Shown piece by piece: positions 27,374-35,810 of a DNA stretch of 64,000 nucleotides. The stretch spans positions 1 through 64,000 of the forward strand of contig NZ_SNYQ01000006.1 in assembly GCF_004363295.1 (NCBI RefSeq). The letters are read 5' to 3'. A program made the translations under genes and the position numbers. The DNA comes from Mesocricetibacter intestinalis. GTDB taxonomy: Bacteria > Pseudomonadota > Gammaproteobacteria > Enterobacterales > Pasteurellaceae. The notes below the pieces were generated by a model. The model saw only the letters and a list, made by a program, of their open reading frames with translations. It ran no database searches and was not told the DNA's origin. Every line of letters starts with the position of its first letter. Position 1 is the stretch's first letter.

Positions 27374-29440
27374 ATGAAAAAAAACTTTATCTACAGCGCC
27401 ATAGCGGGTGCAGTGCTATTTGCTTTAAATTCCGCCGCGGCGCAACAACAATCCGGCCAACTTGAGGAAATCGAAGTGGTGGGCAGCATGAATAAGCTGG
27501 AAATCCAACCCTTTAATCAGGCCAAATCCGCGCTAGTGATAAACGAAGGGGAAATGCGCTTAGAAGGCGCGGATAAAGCAGATGAAATCGGCCGTTACCA
27601 GGCGGGATTCACTAATCAGGTTTTCGGCAGCGATACCAATACCAACTGGTTTCGCCTGCGCGGTACCGAGGCCAGCCAAGCTATTGACGGAATGCCGGCC
27701 CTGAATCAGGGATTTTTCACACCTCAAATAGAAACCTTCGGCCTGGAAGCGGTGGAGGTGATTAAAGGAGCGGACTCCATGGCTTTCGGCGCCGCCAATT
27801 CCGGCGGTCTTATTAACTACATCAGTAAACGCCCGCATAAAGAATCGGTCGGTAAAGGGGAAATCAGTACCCATTTCGGTAACAAAAATCAGCGTGGTAC
27901 GGGAATTGATTATACCGGCGCTCTGAATGAGGATAACAGTTTACGTTACCGTCTGGTGGGTGCTTATCGTCATGCGGGCGGTGAATGGGCGGGAACCTAT
28001 TCGGAAAGCTATTATTTTGCCCCGAGCATCGCCTGGGATATTTCCGATAAAACTAACTTAACGATACTGGCCAGTTATCTGAAAAACGTCGGCACCCCGA
28101 GTTCCAACTTTGTTCCGCAAAGCGGTTCTCTGGTCGCTACCCCGGCAGGAAAAATCTCGCCGCACAGCAACTTAGGCGATCCGACTCAGGATAACGAAAA
28201 AAATCTGGTTCGCACTATAGGATATGAATTTACCCATGACTTCGGCAATGGAATTTCCTTCCGGCAGAATTACCGCTATCAGCATATGGGCAGCCATCAT
28301 CAAAGCGCTTATGTATGGCCCTCTCTATATGATAGCGCATACAATCCATTGCCCTTTACAGACAGTTATGATATTACCCGCAGCCTCACCTATAACGACG
28401 GAACCGCTCGCAGCCACAGCCTAGACAACCGGATCAGTTGGAAATATAACAACGATTGGTTGGAAAACACCTTAGTAGCGGGATTTGATTACCGCCATCA
28501 GAAATTCGATGCCTTCTACTATCAATTCGGAACAACGAGTAAGGTAAATATTTTGAATCCTGCGGCCAGTTACGGCAGTCCGCAAGATGTCAGTAAGGCG
28601 CCGAGAATTCTGATTAAATCCCGCCAACAGGGTTATTATCTGCAAAATGCCGCAACCCTGTGGAATACCCTGGGATTAAGCTTAGGACTGCGCCATGATA
28701 AAGTACATAACAGCGAGTCCACATACACTCAGGAAGTGAAAAAAGATCATACCTCCTACTCCGCTGCAGTCATGTATTATAACGACCTGGGGCTTAATCC
28801 TTATTATGCTTATACGGAAGCCTTTACCATGCCGAACGGTCTGAGCGGTAATCAAACATTGTATGATCCGAATATCACCAAACAACATGAAGTGGGCGTA
28901 AAATATATGCCGAGTTGGGTGGAAGGAACAATTTCCCTCGCCTTCTTCAAAGCTAAGGACAAAGGGGCGTTAATCGGGCAGGGATTAGGTAATACCATAA
29001 GCAGTGCCGATCCGATTAAACGCAAAGGTGCGGAATTGCAGGCCAACTTAAATCTTAGCGAAAAGCTCAACGCCGTTATCGCCTATACTTATCTGCAAGC
29101 CCAAACCCAAGGTGCCGGCGGTAATGTAATGCGCCCGTTAATTCCTAAACATAGCGCCTCAGGCCGTATTTCCTATCAGTTTAACCAGAAGCTGACGGCC
29201 GGTGCCGGTGTTCGTTATATAGGCAACAGCGTTTCCGATGCGGGTTCCCTTTATGCCGGTAAGAAAATTTCCTCCGCAACGCTGGTGGATCTCTTCGCCC
29301 GCTACAATTTGAGCGAAAATCTGGTTTCGCAGCTCAATATTAATAATCTGGCTAACCGTAAATACCTGGCCGGATGCGACTATTATTGCTACTATGCGGA
29401 AGGTATCAGTGCGGTAGCAAGCATCAGCTATAAATTCTAA
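27374..29440 (+). CDS. TonB-dependent siderophore receptor, FhuA/FoxA-like
   Basis: The 688-residue outer-membrane receptor has a signal peptide (cut near residue 23, AAA/QQQ), a TonB box EEIEVVG (about 31-37), a plug with IETFGLEAVEVIKGADSM and a barrel ending in VASISYKF. Near the end two cysteines frame an aromatic loop (GCDYYCYYAEG), as in the FhuA/FoxA hydroxamate receptors, so ferrichrome- or ferrioxamine-like cargo is a reasonable guess. No transporter genes adjoin. ATG follows AGGAACCTTT. Confidence 0.88.
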   Translation: MKKNFIYSAIAGAVLFALNSAAAQQQSGQLEEIEVVGSMNKLEIQPFNQAKSALVINEGEMRLEGADKADEIGRYQAGFTNQVFGSDTNTNWFRLRGTEASQAIDGMPALNQGFFTPQIETFGLEAVEVIKGADSMAFGAANSGGLINYISKRPHKESVGKGEISTHFGNKNQRGTGIDYTGALNEDNSLRYRLVGAYRHAGGEWAGTYSESYYFAPSIAWDISDKTNLTILASYLKNVGTPSSNFVPQSGSLVATPAGKISPHSNLGDPTQDNEKNLVRTIGYEFTHDFGNGISFRQNYRYQHMGSHHQSAYVWPSLYDSAYNPLPFTDSYDITRSLTYNDGTARSHSLDNRISWKYNNDWLENTLVAGFDYRHQKFDAFYYQFGTTSKVNILNPAASYGSPQDVSKAPRILIKSRQQGYYLQNAATLWNTLGLSLGLRHDKVHNSESTYTQEVKKDHTSYSAAVMYYNDLGLNPYYAYTEAFTMPNGLSGNQTLYDPNITKQHEVGVKYMPSWVEGTISLAFFKAKDKGALIGQGLGNTISSADPIKRKGAELQANLNLSEKLNAVIAYTYLQAQTQGAGGNVMRPLIPKHSASGRISYQFNQKLTAGAGVRYIGNSVSDAGSLYAGKKISSATLVDLFARYNLSENLVSQLNINNLANRKYLAGCDYYCYYAEGISAVASISYKF

Positions 29441-29447
29441 TCAAAAA

Positions 29448-29474
29448 GACCGCACTTTAGGCTAAAGTGCGGTC
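29448..29474 (+). terminator. receptor terminator made of paired uptake signals
   Basis: A perfect 12-bp stem, GACCGCACTTTA with TAAAGTGCGGTC, loop GGC, contains one uptake signal in each arm. It begins 8 bp after the receptor stop. Confidence 0.85.
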
Positions 29475-29486
29475 CGAAAAATAGAC

Positions 29487-29519
29487 AAAAAACCTCGTTA
29501 AATATTAACGAGGTTTTTT
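29487..29519. terminator. bidirectional terminator between the receptor and grxD
   Basis: A 15-bp perfect stem (AAAAAACCTCGTTAA with TTAACGAGGTTTTTT, loop ATA) carries A and T runs within its own arms, so it can stop transcription in either direction. It lies 8 bp past the grxD stop. Confidence 0.9.
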
Positions 29520-29527
29520 AATCCGGA

Positions 29528-29854
29528 TTAATCCTGCTGTTTTGCGGCCACTTGCTGTAGCAAGCTTTGCAACTCGCCGGATTGATACATTTCCAGCATA
29601 ATATCACAACCGCCGATTAACTCGCCTTCCACCCATAATTGCGGAAAGGTCGGCCAATTGGCAAATTTCGGTAATTCGGCGCGTACATCGGCATGTTGCA
29701 GAATATCCACATAACCGAAAGGCACCTGGCAATTAATCAAGGCTTCGGCCGCTCGTGCGGAAAAACCGCAGGCCGGTAACTTCGGCGAACCTTTCATGTA
29801 AATTAAAATCGGATTTTCCGCAATTTGTTTTTTGATCTTTTCTAAGGTTTCCAT
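29528..29854 (-). CDS. grxD: monothiol glutaredoxin
   Basis: The 108-residue glutaredoxin has the monothiol active site CGFS at 29-32. This class binds a [2Fe-2S] cluster with glutathione and works in cluster transfer rather than disulfide reduction. The downstream WPTFPQLWVEGELIGGCD segment (TFP cis-proline and GG glutathione site) is intact. Length is that of E. coli GrxD (115). Transcribed alone. Confidence 0.95.
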   Translation of the reverse strand: METLEKIKKQIAENPILIYMKGSPKLPACGFSARAAEALINCQVPFGYVDILQHADVRAELPKFANWPTFPQLWVEGELIGGCDIMLEMYQSGELQSLLQQVAAKQQD

Positions 29855-29974
29855 TGTATTCCTTCCTTCTCACTAAAATTTCAACCTTGGGCATTTTAGC
29901 ATAAGCTTTATCTCCCACCAATAGTCCGACTAAAACTATCAACTATCATTCGCCGCATTTGCTAAAAACATCGC

Positions 29975-30745
29975 CTACCAGCTACCGCCGGCTCCGCCTC
30001 CGCCGAAACTTCCGCCACCGAAACCACCGCCGGAACCGCCGCCGAATCCGCCACCACCGAATCCGCCGTTGCCGCCCCCGCGCCGATTTAGTACGGAACG
30101 GCGTATAGCGCTTTGCAACTGATGATTGGCACTCGGACTAAGATAAGGCCGACGCCGCTGGCCGATTTCTCCCAGCACAATAAATAAAATAAACAAGGCA
30201 ATAATCAAATAGGGGATATATTGTTGCAACCCCTGTGTAGCGGCTGCGGCGTCAAATTCCCCTTTTGAGGCGGCTATTATTTCATTTAATGCCGCATCTA
30301 TACCTTGTGCATATTGCCCCTGCTTAAAGTAAGGCAGAAGCGTACGTCGAATTACCTGAGCCAAAAAAGCATCGGGCAATACCCCTTCCAACCCCTGTCC
30401 GGTAGCAATAAAGACCTTACGATCATTTTTCGCAATCAGCATCAGCACGCCGTTATTCAGCTGTTTACGTCCTATCCCCCATCTATCGCCGAGGGCAAAG
30501 GTATAATCCGAAATTTCATATTCCTGAGTCGAGGGAATAATAACTACGGCGATTTGCGAACTGGTTTCGCGCCCATATTCGCTGAGTTTATGTTCCAGTA
30601 GCTGCTTGTCCGTAGCGCTCAATGTGCGCGTATAATCATTCACATAGCTAAAAGGTTCGGGAGTCGGCGGAAAAGTAACGGCAAAACTTGCTCCCCCGAA
30701 AAAAAGTAAGCAAAAAAATACCGCTCTTTTAAGCAATTTATTCAT
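29975..30745 (-). CDS. TPM-domain membrane protein with Gly-rich tail (YgcG family)
   Basis: The 256-residue protein has a signal peptide (cut near residue 22), a TPM domain on the outer side (about 30-150, with VVIIPSTQ and WGIGRKQLNNGVLMLIAKNDRK), one membrane span (about 178-195) and a tail of repeated GGGFGGG/GGSFGGG ending GGSW. The plan is that of YgcG-type proteins, often encoded with LemA. Function unknown; plant TPM relatives have phosphatase activity. Its start overlaps the end of the preceding TPM gene by 8 bp. Confidence 0.88.
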   Translation of the reverse strand: MNKLLKRAVFFCLLFFGGASFAVTFPPTPEPFSYVNDYTRTLSATDKQLLEHKLSEYGRETSSQIAVVIIPSTQEYEISDYTFALGDRWGIGRKQLNNGVLMLIAKNDRKVFIATGQGLEGVLPDAFLAQVIRRTLLPYFKQGQYAQGIDAALNEIIAASKGEFDAAAATQGLQQYIPYLIIALFILFIVLGEIGQRRRPYLSPSANHQLQSAIRRSVLNRRGGGNGGFGGGGFGGGSGGGFGGGSFGGGGAGGSW

Positions 30746-31178
30746 TGATAATCACCTCATCGGGCAATTCGTTACGATCTTCCGGCTGATAAGGGAAATA
30801 GCGCGCCAAAACTTCGGCAATACGCTCAATCACCGCCTGCATTCCTTGATTGTAACGCCCGGCGGCGAAATCTTCCGCCATTAAGCTATATTGCTGCTGC
30901 CAGAAGGACTGTCCCACATAATGGTGAATATTACAGTCGCCGATAATGGCACAAGCTCTGTCCGCATAAGCGATATAGATTAAAACCCCGTTGCGTTCCG
31001 CCGTATTTTCCATCTCCAGCTGACGAAATAACTGTAACCCCCGCTCAAAACAAGAGGAAGAATCCTCCGCCATCCGAGGTTCGATATATACGCGCAATTC
31101 CGCCGAAGTTTTTTGTTCCGCCTGCGCTATGGCCCGCTCAATCTGTGTTTTATCAAAGGGCATTGAAAATAAAGACAT
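30738..31178 (-). CDS. small TPM-domain protein
   Basis: The 146-residue protein is a single TPM domain (TSAELRVYIEPR near 24-35, RNGVLIYIAYADR near 62-74) without signal peptide or clear membrane span, so it is probably cytoplasmic. It is the middle gene of the lemA-TPM-TPM row and is translationally coupled to the next gene by an 8-bp overlap. ATG follows AGGTAGGA. Function unknown. Confidence 0.85.
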   Translation of the reverse strand: MSLFSMPFDKTQIERAIAQAEQKTSAELRVYIEPRMAEDSSSCFERGLQLFRQLEMENTAERNGVLIYIAYADRACAIIGDCNIHHYVGQSFWQQQYSLMAEDFAAGRYNQGMQAVIERIAEVLARYFPYQPEDRNELPDEVIINE

Positions 31179-31226
31179 AATCCTACCTGATAACCTTATG
31201 CCGGAATCCGGCCTTTCAGATTAAAA

Positions 31227-31246
31227 AGGCACGAAAATCCGTGCCT
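31227..31246 (-). terminator. attenuator-like hairpin between lemA and the TPM genes
   Basis: A 7-bp stem (AGGCACG with CGTGCCT, loop of 6) is followed on the minus strand by TTTTTAA. It is likely to reduce, not abolish, read-through from lemA into the two TPM genes. Confidence 0.55.
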
Positions 31247-31252
31247 GTAATT

Positions 31253-31834
31253 TTAATCAAAACTGACGCTAGGGGCATTTTCAGCACCTGCCGCTGATTT
31301 GAAATAAGGTTTATCCTTAAAACCGAAAATCAATGCAATAAATTTAGTCGGGAACTGGCGTACTTTCTGATTATAGATTTTCGCAGCTTCGTTAAACTTA
31401 TTGCGGGCCACATTAATCCGGTTTTCAGTACCTTCCAGCTGAACCTGTAAATTCATAAAACCCTCATGGGCTTTTAATTCCGGATAGCGTTCCACACTAA
31501 CCAGCAAACGGGATAAAGCGCTCCCCACCGCATTTTGATTTTGCTGAAATTCAGCCAGCTGTGCATCCGTCATATTAGCCGGATCAATTTTGGTTTGAGT
31601 CGCTTTGGCCCGAGCTTCCACAACCTCGGTTAAGGTGTCTTTTTCAAAATTTGCCTGCCCTTTCACCGTATTTACCAGATTAGGGATCAAATCGGCGCGA
31701 CGCTGATAAACGGATTCTACATTCGCCCATACGGAATCAATTTCCTCTTCCGCTTTTACCAAACCGTTATAGCCGGACATCAGGCTAAAACCAATAACTA
31801 CGGCGGCAATAATGACAATCAGCCATTTTTTCAT
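31253..31834 (-). CDS. lemA: LemA family protein
   Basis: The 193-residue protein has an N-terminal membrane anchor (about 4-22) and a long helical domain starting with YNGLVKAEEEIDSVWANVESVYQRR and RADLIPNLV, the hallmark of the family. LemA proteins are membrane-tethered helical bundles of unclear function, commonly encoded with TPM proteins as here. First gene of its operon; ATG follows AGGAAT. Confidence 0.92.
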   Translation of the reverse strand: MKKWLIVIIAAVVIGFSLMSGYNGLVKAEEEIDSVWANVESVYQRRADLIPNLVNTVKGQANFEKDTLTEVVEARAKATQTKIDPANMTDAQLAEFQQNQNAVGSALSRLLVSVERYPELKAHEGFMNLQVQLEGTENRINVARNKFNEAAKIYNQKVRQFPTKFIALIFGFKDKPYFKSAAGAENAPSVSFD

Positions 31835-31861
31835 TTGCTATTCCTAAATTTCTGCCCATAA

Positions 31862-31892
31862 ACAAAAGACCTAAACATTATGTTTAGGTCTT
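31862..31892 (-). terminator. terminator of the first ompA gene
   Basis: A perfect 11-13 bp stem (AAGACCTAAAC with GTTTAGGTCTT, loop ATTAT) is followed on the minus strand by TTGTTT. It lies 36 bp beyond the stop. Confidence 0.85.
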
Positions 31893-31927
31893 AATAAAAA
31901 TAACATTACCGATTAACCGGTAAATGA

Positions 31928-32974
31928 TTATTTAGTACCTTTTACTGCGATTTCAACACGACGATCCGGTGCTAAACAAGCGATAAGCGCTTTACGACCT
32001 TTAACCGCATCACAAGTGCTGCCAGTTACAGGGTTAGCTTTACCGTAACCGGTAGCGCTGATATCCTGCTGAGCGATACCTTTAGAAACTAAGTAGTTTG
32101 CTACGGTTTCAGCACGCTGTTGAGATAATTTCAGGTTGTAAGCTTCGGAACCGATACGGTCTGTGTAACCTGCTACAGCAACCTGTGCAGATTTAACCTG
32201 AGCGATTTCACCGTAAACGCCGTCTAATACGTTCTGTGCTTCAGGTTTTAAGCTTGCTTTGTCAAAACCGAAAGTTACATCAGAGTTTAATGTGAAAGTT
32301 TTGTTTACAACTTCAGGAACTACCGGAGCGCCCTGACCGAAACGGTAAGATAAACCGAAGGTTACAGAACCGATATCTGGAGTGAAGTCTGCACCATCGT
32401 TGCCAGACCATTTCTGATCTTTACCAACACCGTTGATCCACTGATATTCAACACGTGCAGCTAAATCAGTGAAGCCTGGGATAGCATATTCAAGACCTGC
32501 GGCAAACACCGGAGATACTTTTAATGAGTGGCCGGTAACTTTGCTGCCATCAGCCTCATAGGCTTTAACATCGCTACGGATTAATGCAGCACCGACACGG
32601 GCATAAGCGTCCAAGCCTTCTAAAACTGGAGTTAAGTTACCTAAATCATAGCTAGGTTTTAAGCTTAAGTTTACACCGTGGTTAGTGAATTTATCAGCTT
32701 TAGCATCAGGGTTGGTTACTTTCATTGTACCGTAGTGATCATAACCCAATTCTACCGCTAAATTATCGATGATCTGATAACCACCGAAAACACCATAGGT
32801 TACAGAATTTGATTTTACGCTTGAATCAGCAGATTTAAAATCATCTACGCCATCATGGAATGATGCCCAACCCACACGGGCGCCGGCATAGAATGTATTT
32901 GCTTGTGGAGCAGCTTGTGCTGCTGAGGCTACTGCTAAACCAGCGATTGCTAATGCGATTGCAGTTTTTTTCAT
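31928..32974 (-). CDS. ompA: outer membrane protein A, P5 type (paralogue 1)
   Basis: The 348-residue precursor has a signal peptide (MKKTAIALAIAGLAVASAAQA), an eight-strand beta barrel (about 22-215) opening with APQANTFYAGARVGW, and a C-terminal peptidoglycan-binding OmpA domain (about 225-348) with NSDVTFGFDKASLKPEA, TDRIGSEAYNLKLSQQRA and a disulfide-type Cys pair near the end. Start at 32974 follows AGAGGA; upstream residues are not signal-peptide-like. Codon choice looks more biased than in its two neighbours, fitting a very highly expressed protein. It has its own terminator and a long 5' leader. Closest to Haemophilus P5. Confidence 0.95.
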   Translation of the reverse strand: MKKTAIALAIAGLAVASAAQAAPQANTFYAGARVGWASFHDGVDDFKSADSSVKSNSVTYGVFGGYQIIDNLAVELGYDHYGTMKVTNPDAKADKFTNHGVNLSLKPSYDLGNLTPVLEGLDAYARVGAALIRSDVKAYEADGSKVTGHSLKVSPVFAAGLEYAIPGFTDLAARVEYQWINGVGKDQKWSGNDGADFTPDIGSVTFGLSYRFGQGAPVVPEVVNKTFTLNSDVTFGFDKASLKPEAQNVLDGVYGEIAQVKSAQVAVAGYTDRIGSEAYNLKLSQQRAETVANYLVSKGIAQQDISATGYGKANPVTGSTCDAVKGRKALIACLAPDRRVEIAVKGTK

Positions 32975-33041
32975 TTTGATGATCCTCTTAAGTAATCCAG
33001 TCATCTTATTTATAAATTATCAGCCCAAAGGCCGAAATCCC

Positions 33042-33057
33042 GGCGCATAAATGCGCC
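33042..33057 (-). promoter_or_regulatory. 5'-leader stem-loop of ompA paralogue 1
   Basis: A 7-bp perfect GC-rich stem with a two-base apex lies about 70 nt before the ATG. Probably an mRNA stabiliser; not a terminator because no T run follows. Confidence 0.5.
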
Positions 33058-33304
33058 CCCGATCTTAGTCCGTAAATAAGAAGTTATTTTCACTTATATG
33101 ACAACTAAGATTGATCGTAGAAGAGTTTAACACTCTCATTAGCCTTTTGCAAAACGCTTTTCCCACAGCAAAGAGGGAAAGTTCTCAAAAGTGAGCGTAT
33201 TATCTATACATAATTTGATAAAATCAAATAGAATTTAATTTTTTAGATTATTTTTTAATCAAAATCTTTCATTATTTTTCCTTTATCGCCCAAAGATCCG
33301 ATCC

Positions 33305-33342
33305 AAATAAAAAAGCCCGCTCCCGAATAGGATTAGGCTTTT
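33305..33342 (-). terminator. terminator of the second ompA gene
   Basis: AAAAGCC (33311-33317) and GGCTTTT (33336-33342) can pair around an 18-nt loop; on the minus strand the GGGC is followed by TTTTTTATTT. The stem is imperfect but well placed, 54 bp past the stop. Confidence 0.65.
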
Positions 33343-33395
33343 GCAGTTATAGGCAGAATAAATGATTTATTTCTGTACCAAGCGGATTACAGGGG

Positions 33396-34445
33396 TTACA
33401 TGGTAATCTCGCGCTGTCCCTTAACGGTGATTTCGACTCGGCGATCCGGAGCAAGGCAGGCAATAAGTGCTTTACGGCCGGCAATATTATCGCAACTATG
33501 TCCGGTTACCGGTGCGGATTTACCATAACCGCTGCTACTGATTATCTGCGAGGAAATTCCCTTCGCAGTTAAATAATCGCTAACTGTCTGGGCCCGCTGT
33601 TGTGATAATTTCAGATTATAAGCATCGGAACCGATGCGATCCGTATAGCCCGCCACTGCAATCTGTGAAGTACGGATCTGAGATATTTCGGCAAAGATCC
33701 CATCTAGCACTATTCTTGCTTCGGGTTTCAAACTTGCTTTGGCGAAATCAAAGGTTACGTCAGAATTTAAACTAAAGGTTTTATACATAACTTCTGCAGC
33801 TGCCGGAGTCGCTCCCTGTCCGAAGCGATAAGAAATTCCCGCACTGACCGAACCTATATGAGGCGTATAATCAATACGTTCACCGCGCTTATCCTCAAGT
33901 TTTCCGACCTTATTCACCCATTGATATTCAAGGCGAAATGCCAACTCAGGCAATGAAGCGAAGCTATATTCAAGCCCGCCGGCAAATAGCGGAGAAACCT
34001 TCAAAGAATGTGCACGATCCGTGCGTCGTTGTCCGGAATAACCTATATAGTCGGAACGAATCAATGCTGCGCCGACACGGGCATAAACATCCAGTCCTTC
34101 AACAACCGGATAACTCGCCTTTAAATTTAAATGCGCACCATGATTGCCGTGCTTAATAATAGTTTCCCCATTCTTACGGAAGCGGGCGCGGCCAAAATCA
34201 TCATAGCCCAGTTCGAGCGCAAAGTTATCGCTGATCTGATAACCGCCGAATATGCCGTAAGTAACGGAATTACGTAAATAACCGAAATCACTGCCAAAAC
34301 GTTCGGAATGGTATTTAAATCCTTCATGAAGGGATGCCCAACCAGCCTTGGCACCGACATAAAAAGTATTTGCCTGTGCCGCGGCCTGTACCGACGGAAC
34401 AATAATAGTTGCTGAAATAGCTAATGCGAGTGCAGTTTTTTTCAT
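33396..34445 (-). CDS. OmpA family outer membrane protein (paralogue 2)
   Basis: The 349-residue precursor has a signal peptide (cut after VQA, near residue 21), a barrel domain and a C-terminal OmpA domain. The barrel differs from paralogue 1 mainly in the surface loops; loop 1 carries FKYHSERFGSDFGYLRNS, shared in outline with paralogue 3. The end REITM is also shared with paralogue 3 but absent from paralogue 1. The OmpA domain is the most diverged of the three (TFDFAKASLKPEARIVLDG, SSSGYGKSAPVTG) but keeps TDRIGSDAYNLKLSQQRA. Separate terminator and leader. Confidence 0.93.
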   Translation of the reverse strand: MKKTALALAISATIIVPSVQAAAQANTFYVGAKAGWASLHEGFKYHSERFGSDFGYLRNSVTYGIFGGYQISDNFALELGYDDFGRARFRKNGETIIKHGNHGAHLNLKASYPVVEGLDVYARVGAALIRSDYIGYSGQRRTDRAHSLKVSPLFAGGLEYSFASLPELAFRLEYQWVNKVGKLEDKRGERIDYTPHIGSVSAGISYRFGQGATPAAAEVMYKTFSLNSDVTFDFAKASLKPEARIVLDGIFAEISQIRTSQIAVAGYTDRIGSDAYNLKLSQQRAQTVSDYLTAKGISSQIISSSGYGKSAPVTGHSCDNIAGRKALIACLAPDRRVEITVKGQREITM

Positions 34446-34757
34446 TGCATTGTCCTCTGTTTGTTATCAATAACATTCTATTTCGGCCGACTGACGACCG
34501 AAACGAACGCTTACGCGTTCTTCCTTATCCTTAAGCTTGAAAGAACAAAACAAAACCCGAAAAACAGCGTTTTTAGAATAGCACACTGGATTTTTCAGAA
34601 TTTCCAGGCTTATCAAGCCTTTGAATTATCAACGTTAATTAAGATAAAAGCAAATTTCAGGCTTTTAATTGCTCAAAAAATAAACGATAAAGAACAAAAA
34701 AACCCGGTGGTAAAACCGGGCTTTACTGTAGGACAGTATATAATGCTGAGAAAATAA
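34446..34757 (-). other. gap between ompA paralogues 2 and 3
   Basis: No gene seen. On the minus strand it contains the paralogue 3 terminator (34695-34720), a short hairpin AGGCTT/AAGCCT (34606-34620) and an A/T-rich stretch likely to hold the paralogue 2 promoter, which I could not fix. An open frame on the plus strand crosses it but has no homology or ribosome site that I recognise. Confidence 0.5.
34695..34720 (-). terminator. terminator of the third ompA gene
   Basis: CCCGGT (34703-34708) pairs with ACCGGG (34715-34720), loop of 6, followed on the minus strand by seven or eight T with one interruption. Confidence 0.85.
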
Positions 34758-35810
34758 TTACATCGTAATTTCTCTGTTACCCTTAACGGAAATTTCAACA
34801 CGGCGATCCGGTGCAAGGCAGGCAATCAACGCCTTACGCCCTTTCACCCCATCGCAATTATTGGCGGTAACGGGATCCGCTTTGCCATAACCCGTCGCGC
34901 TGATATCCTGCTGCGCTACCCCCTTAGCCACCAAATAGTTGGCAACGCTTTGCGCACGCTGCTGGGATAATTTCATATTATAGGCTTCGGAACCGATACG
35001 ATCGGTATAGCCGGCAACCTTAACTTGAGGAGCCTTAAGCTGATTGATCTCCGCATATACGCCATCTAACACCTGATGGGCTTCCGGTTTCAACTTGGCT
35101 TTGTCAAAAGCAAAAGTTACATCGGAATTCAGCGTAAAAGCTTTATTGACGACTTCCGCAGCAACCGGCGCCGCTCCCTGACCAAAACGATAAGATAAAC
35201 CAGCGGTTACCGCACCGATACTCGGGGTATAATCGAAGCGGCCCCCCTCTTCCTCCTCAAATTTACCGACTTTATTCAACCATTGATATTCCACACGGAA
35301 GGCTAATTCCGGTAATGAAGGTAAACTATATTCCACACCGCCGGCAAATAACGGGGAAACTTTTAAGCTATTCTGATCGCCTTCGAAAGGTCCTTCCGGC
35401 GTATAAATTTTATAATCGGAACGAACCAAGGCCGCACCGACGCGGGCATAAACATCCAGACCTTCAATCAGCGGGTAACTTGCCTTTAAGCTTAGATGCG
35501 CGCCATGAGCGGTATGTTTATCCGTTGTTATTCCGTTTTGACGGAATTTGGCTCGTCCGAAATCATCATATCCCAATTCAAGGGCAAAATTCTCCGTAAA
35601 CTGATAACCCCCAAATAGACCGTAAGTAACGGAATTGCGTAAATAACCGAAGTCCTCGCCCAAAAGTTCGGAATGATATTTCAGCCCGTCATGAAATGAA
35701 GCCCAACCGGCTTTGGCACCGACATAAAAAGTATTTGCCTGCGGAGCGGCATGGGCAGCTGAAGCAACGGCCAAACCGGCGACAGCTAATGCGATTGCTG
35801 TTTTTTTCAT
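34758..35810 (-). CDS. OmpA family outer membrane protein (paralogue 3)
   Basis: The 350-residue precursor has a signal peptide almost identical to paralogue 1 (MKKTAIALAVAGLAVASAAHA). Barrel loops resemble paralogue 2 (YHSELLGEDFGYLRNS, EEEEGGRFDY). The C-terminal domain is close to paralogue 1 (VAQQDISATGYGKADPVT) but ends REITM like paralogue 2. The mosaic suggests duplication with later exchange between copies. ATG follows AGAGGAAAATAC. Own terminator and a 335-bp upstream gap. Confidence 0.93.
   Translation of the reverse strand: MKKTAIALAVAGLAVASAAHAAPQANTFYVGAKAGWASFHDGLKYHSELLGEDFGYLRNSVTYGLFGGYQFTENFALELGYDDFGRAKFRQNGITTDKHTAHGAHLSLKASYPLIEGLDVYARVGAALVRSDYKIYTPEGPFEGDQNSLKVSPLFAGGVEYSLPSLPELAFRVEYQWLNKVGKFEEEEGGRFDYTPSIGAVTAGLSYRFGQGAAPVAAEVVNKAFTLNSDVTFAFDKAKLKPEAHQVLDGVYAEINQLKAPQVKVAGYTDRIGSEAYNMKLSQQRAQSVANYLVAKGVAQQDISATGYGKADPVTANNCDGVKGRKALIACLAPDRRVEISVKGNREITM

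Larger units (their letters stand above)
32975..33395 (-). other. ompA1 leader and promoter region
   Basis: No gene here. On the minus strand a TTGTCA and a TTATTT about 19 bp apart (near 33100-33075) may be the promoter, giving a leader of about 100 nt. The leader holds a perfect hairpin at 33042-33057 (GGCGCAT/ATGCGCC, loop TT). A stable 5' hairpin of this kind lengthens mRNA life in E. coli ompA. The distal part (33311-33342) holds the terminator of the next ompA gene. Confidence 0.5.

Noticed and set aside
29975-30075. Low-complexity repeat region, considered as a possible CRISPR or satellite
   Set aside because: It is the coding sequence of the glycine-rich tail of the TPM protein, in frame.
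34461-34757. A 98-residue plus-strand frame between ompA copies 2 and 3
   Set aside because: It runs through the copy 3 terminator and promoter-like A/T-rich sequence; no homology recognised.
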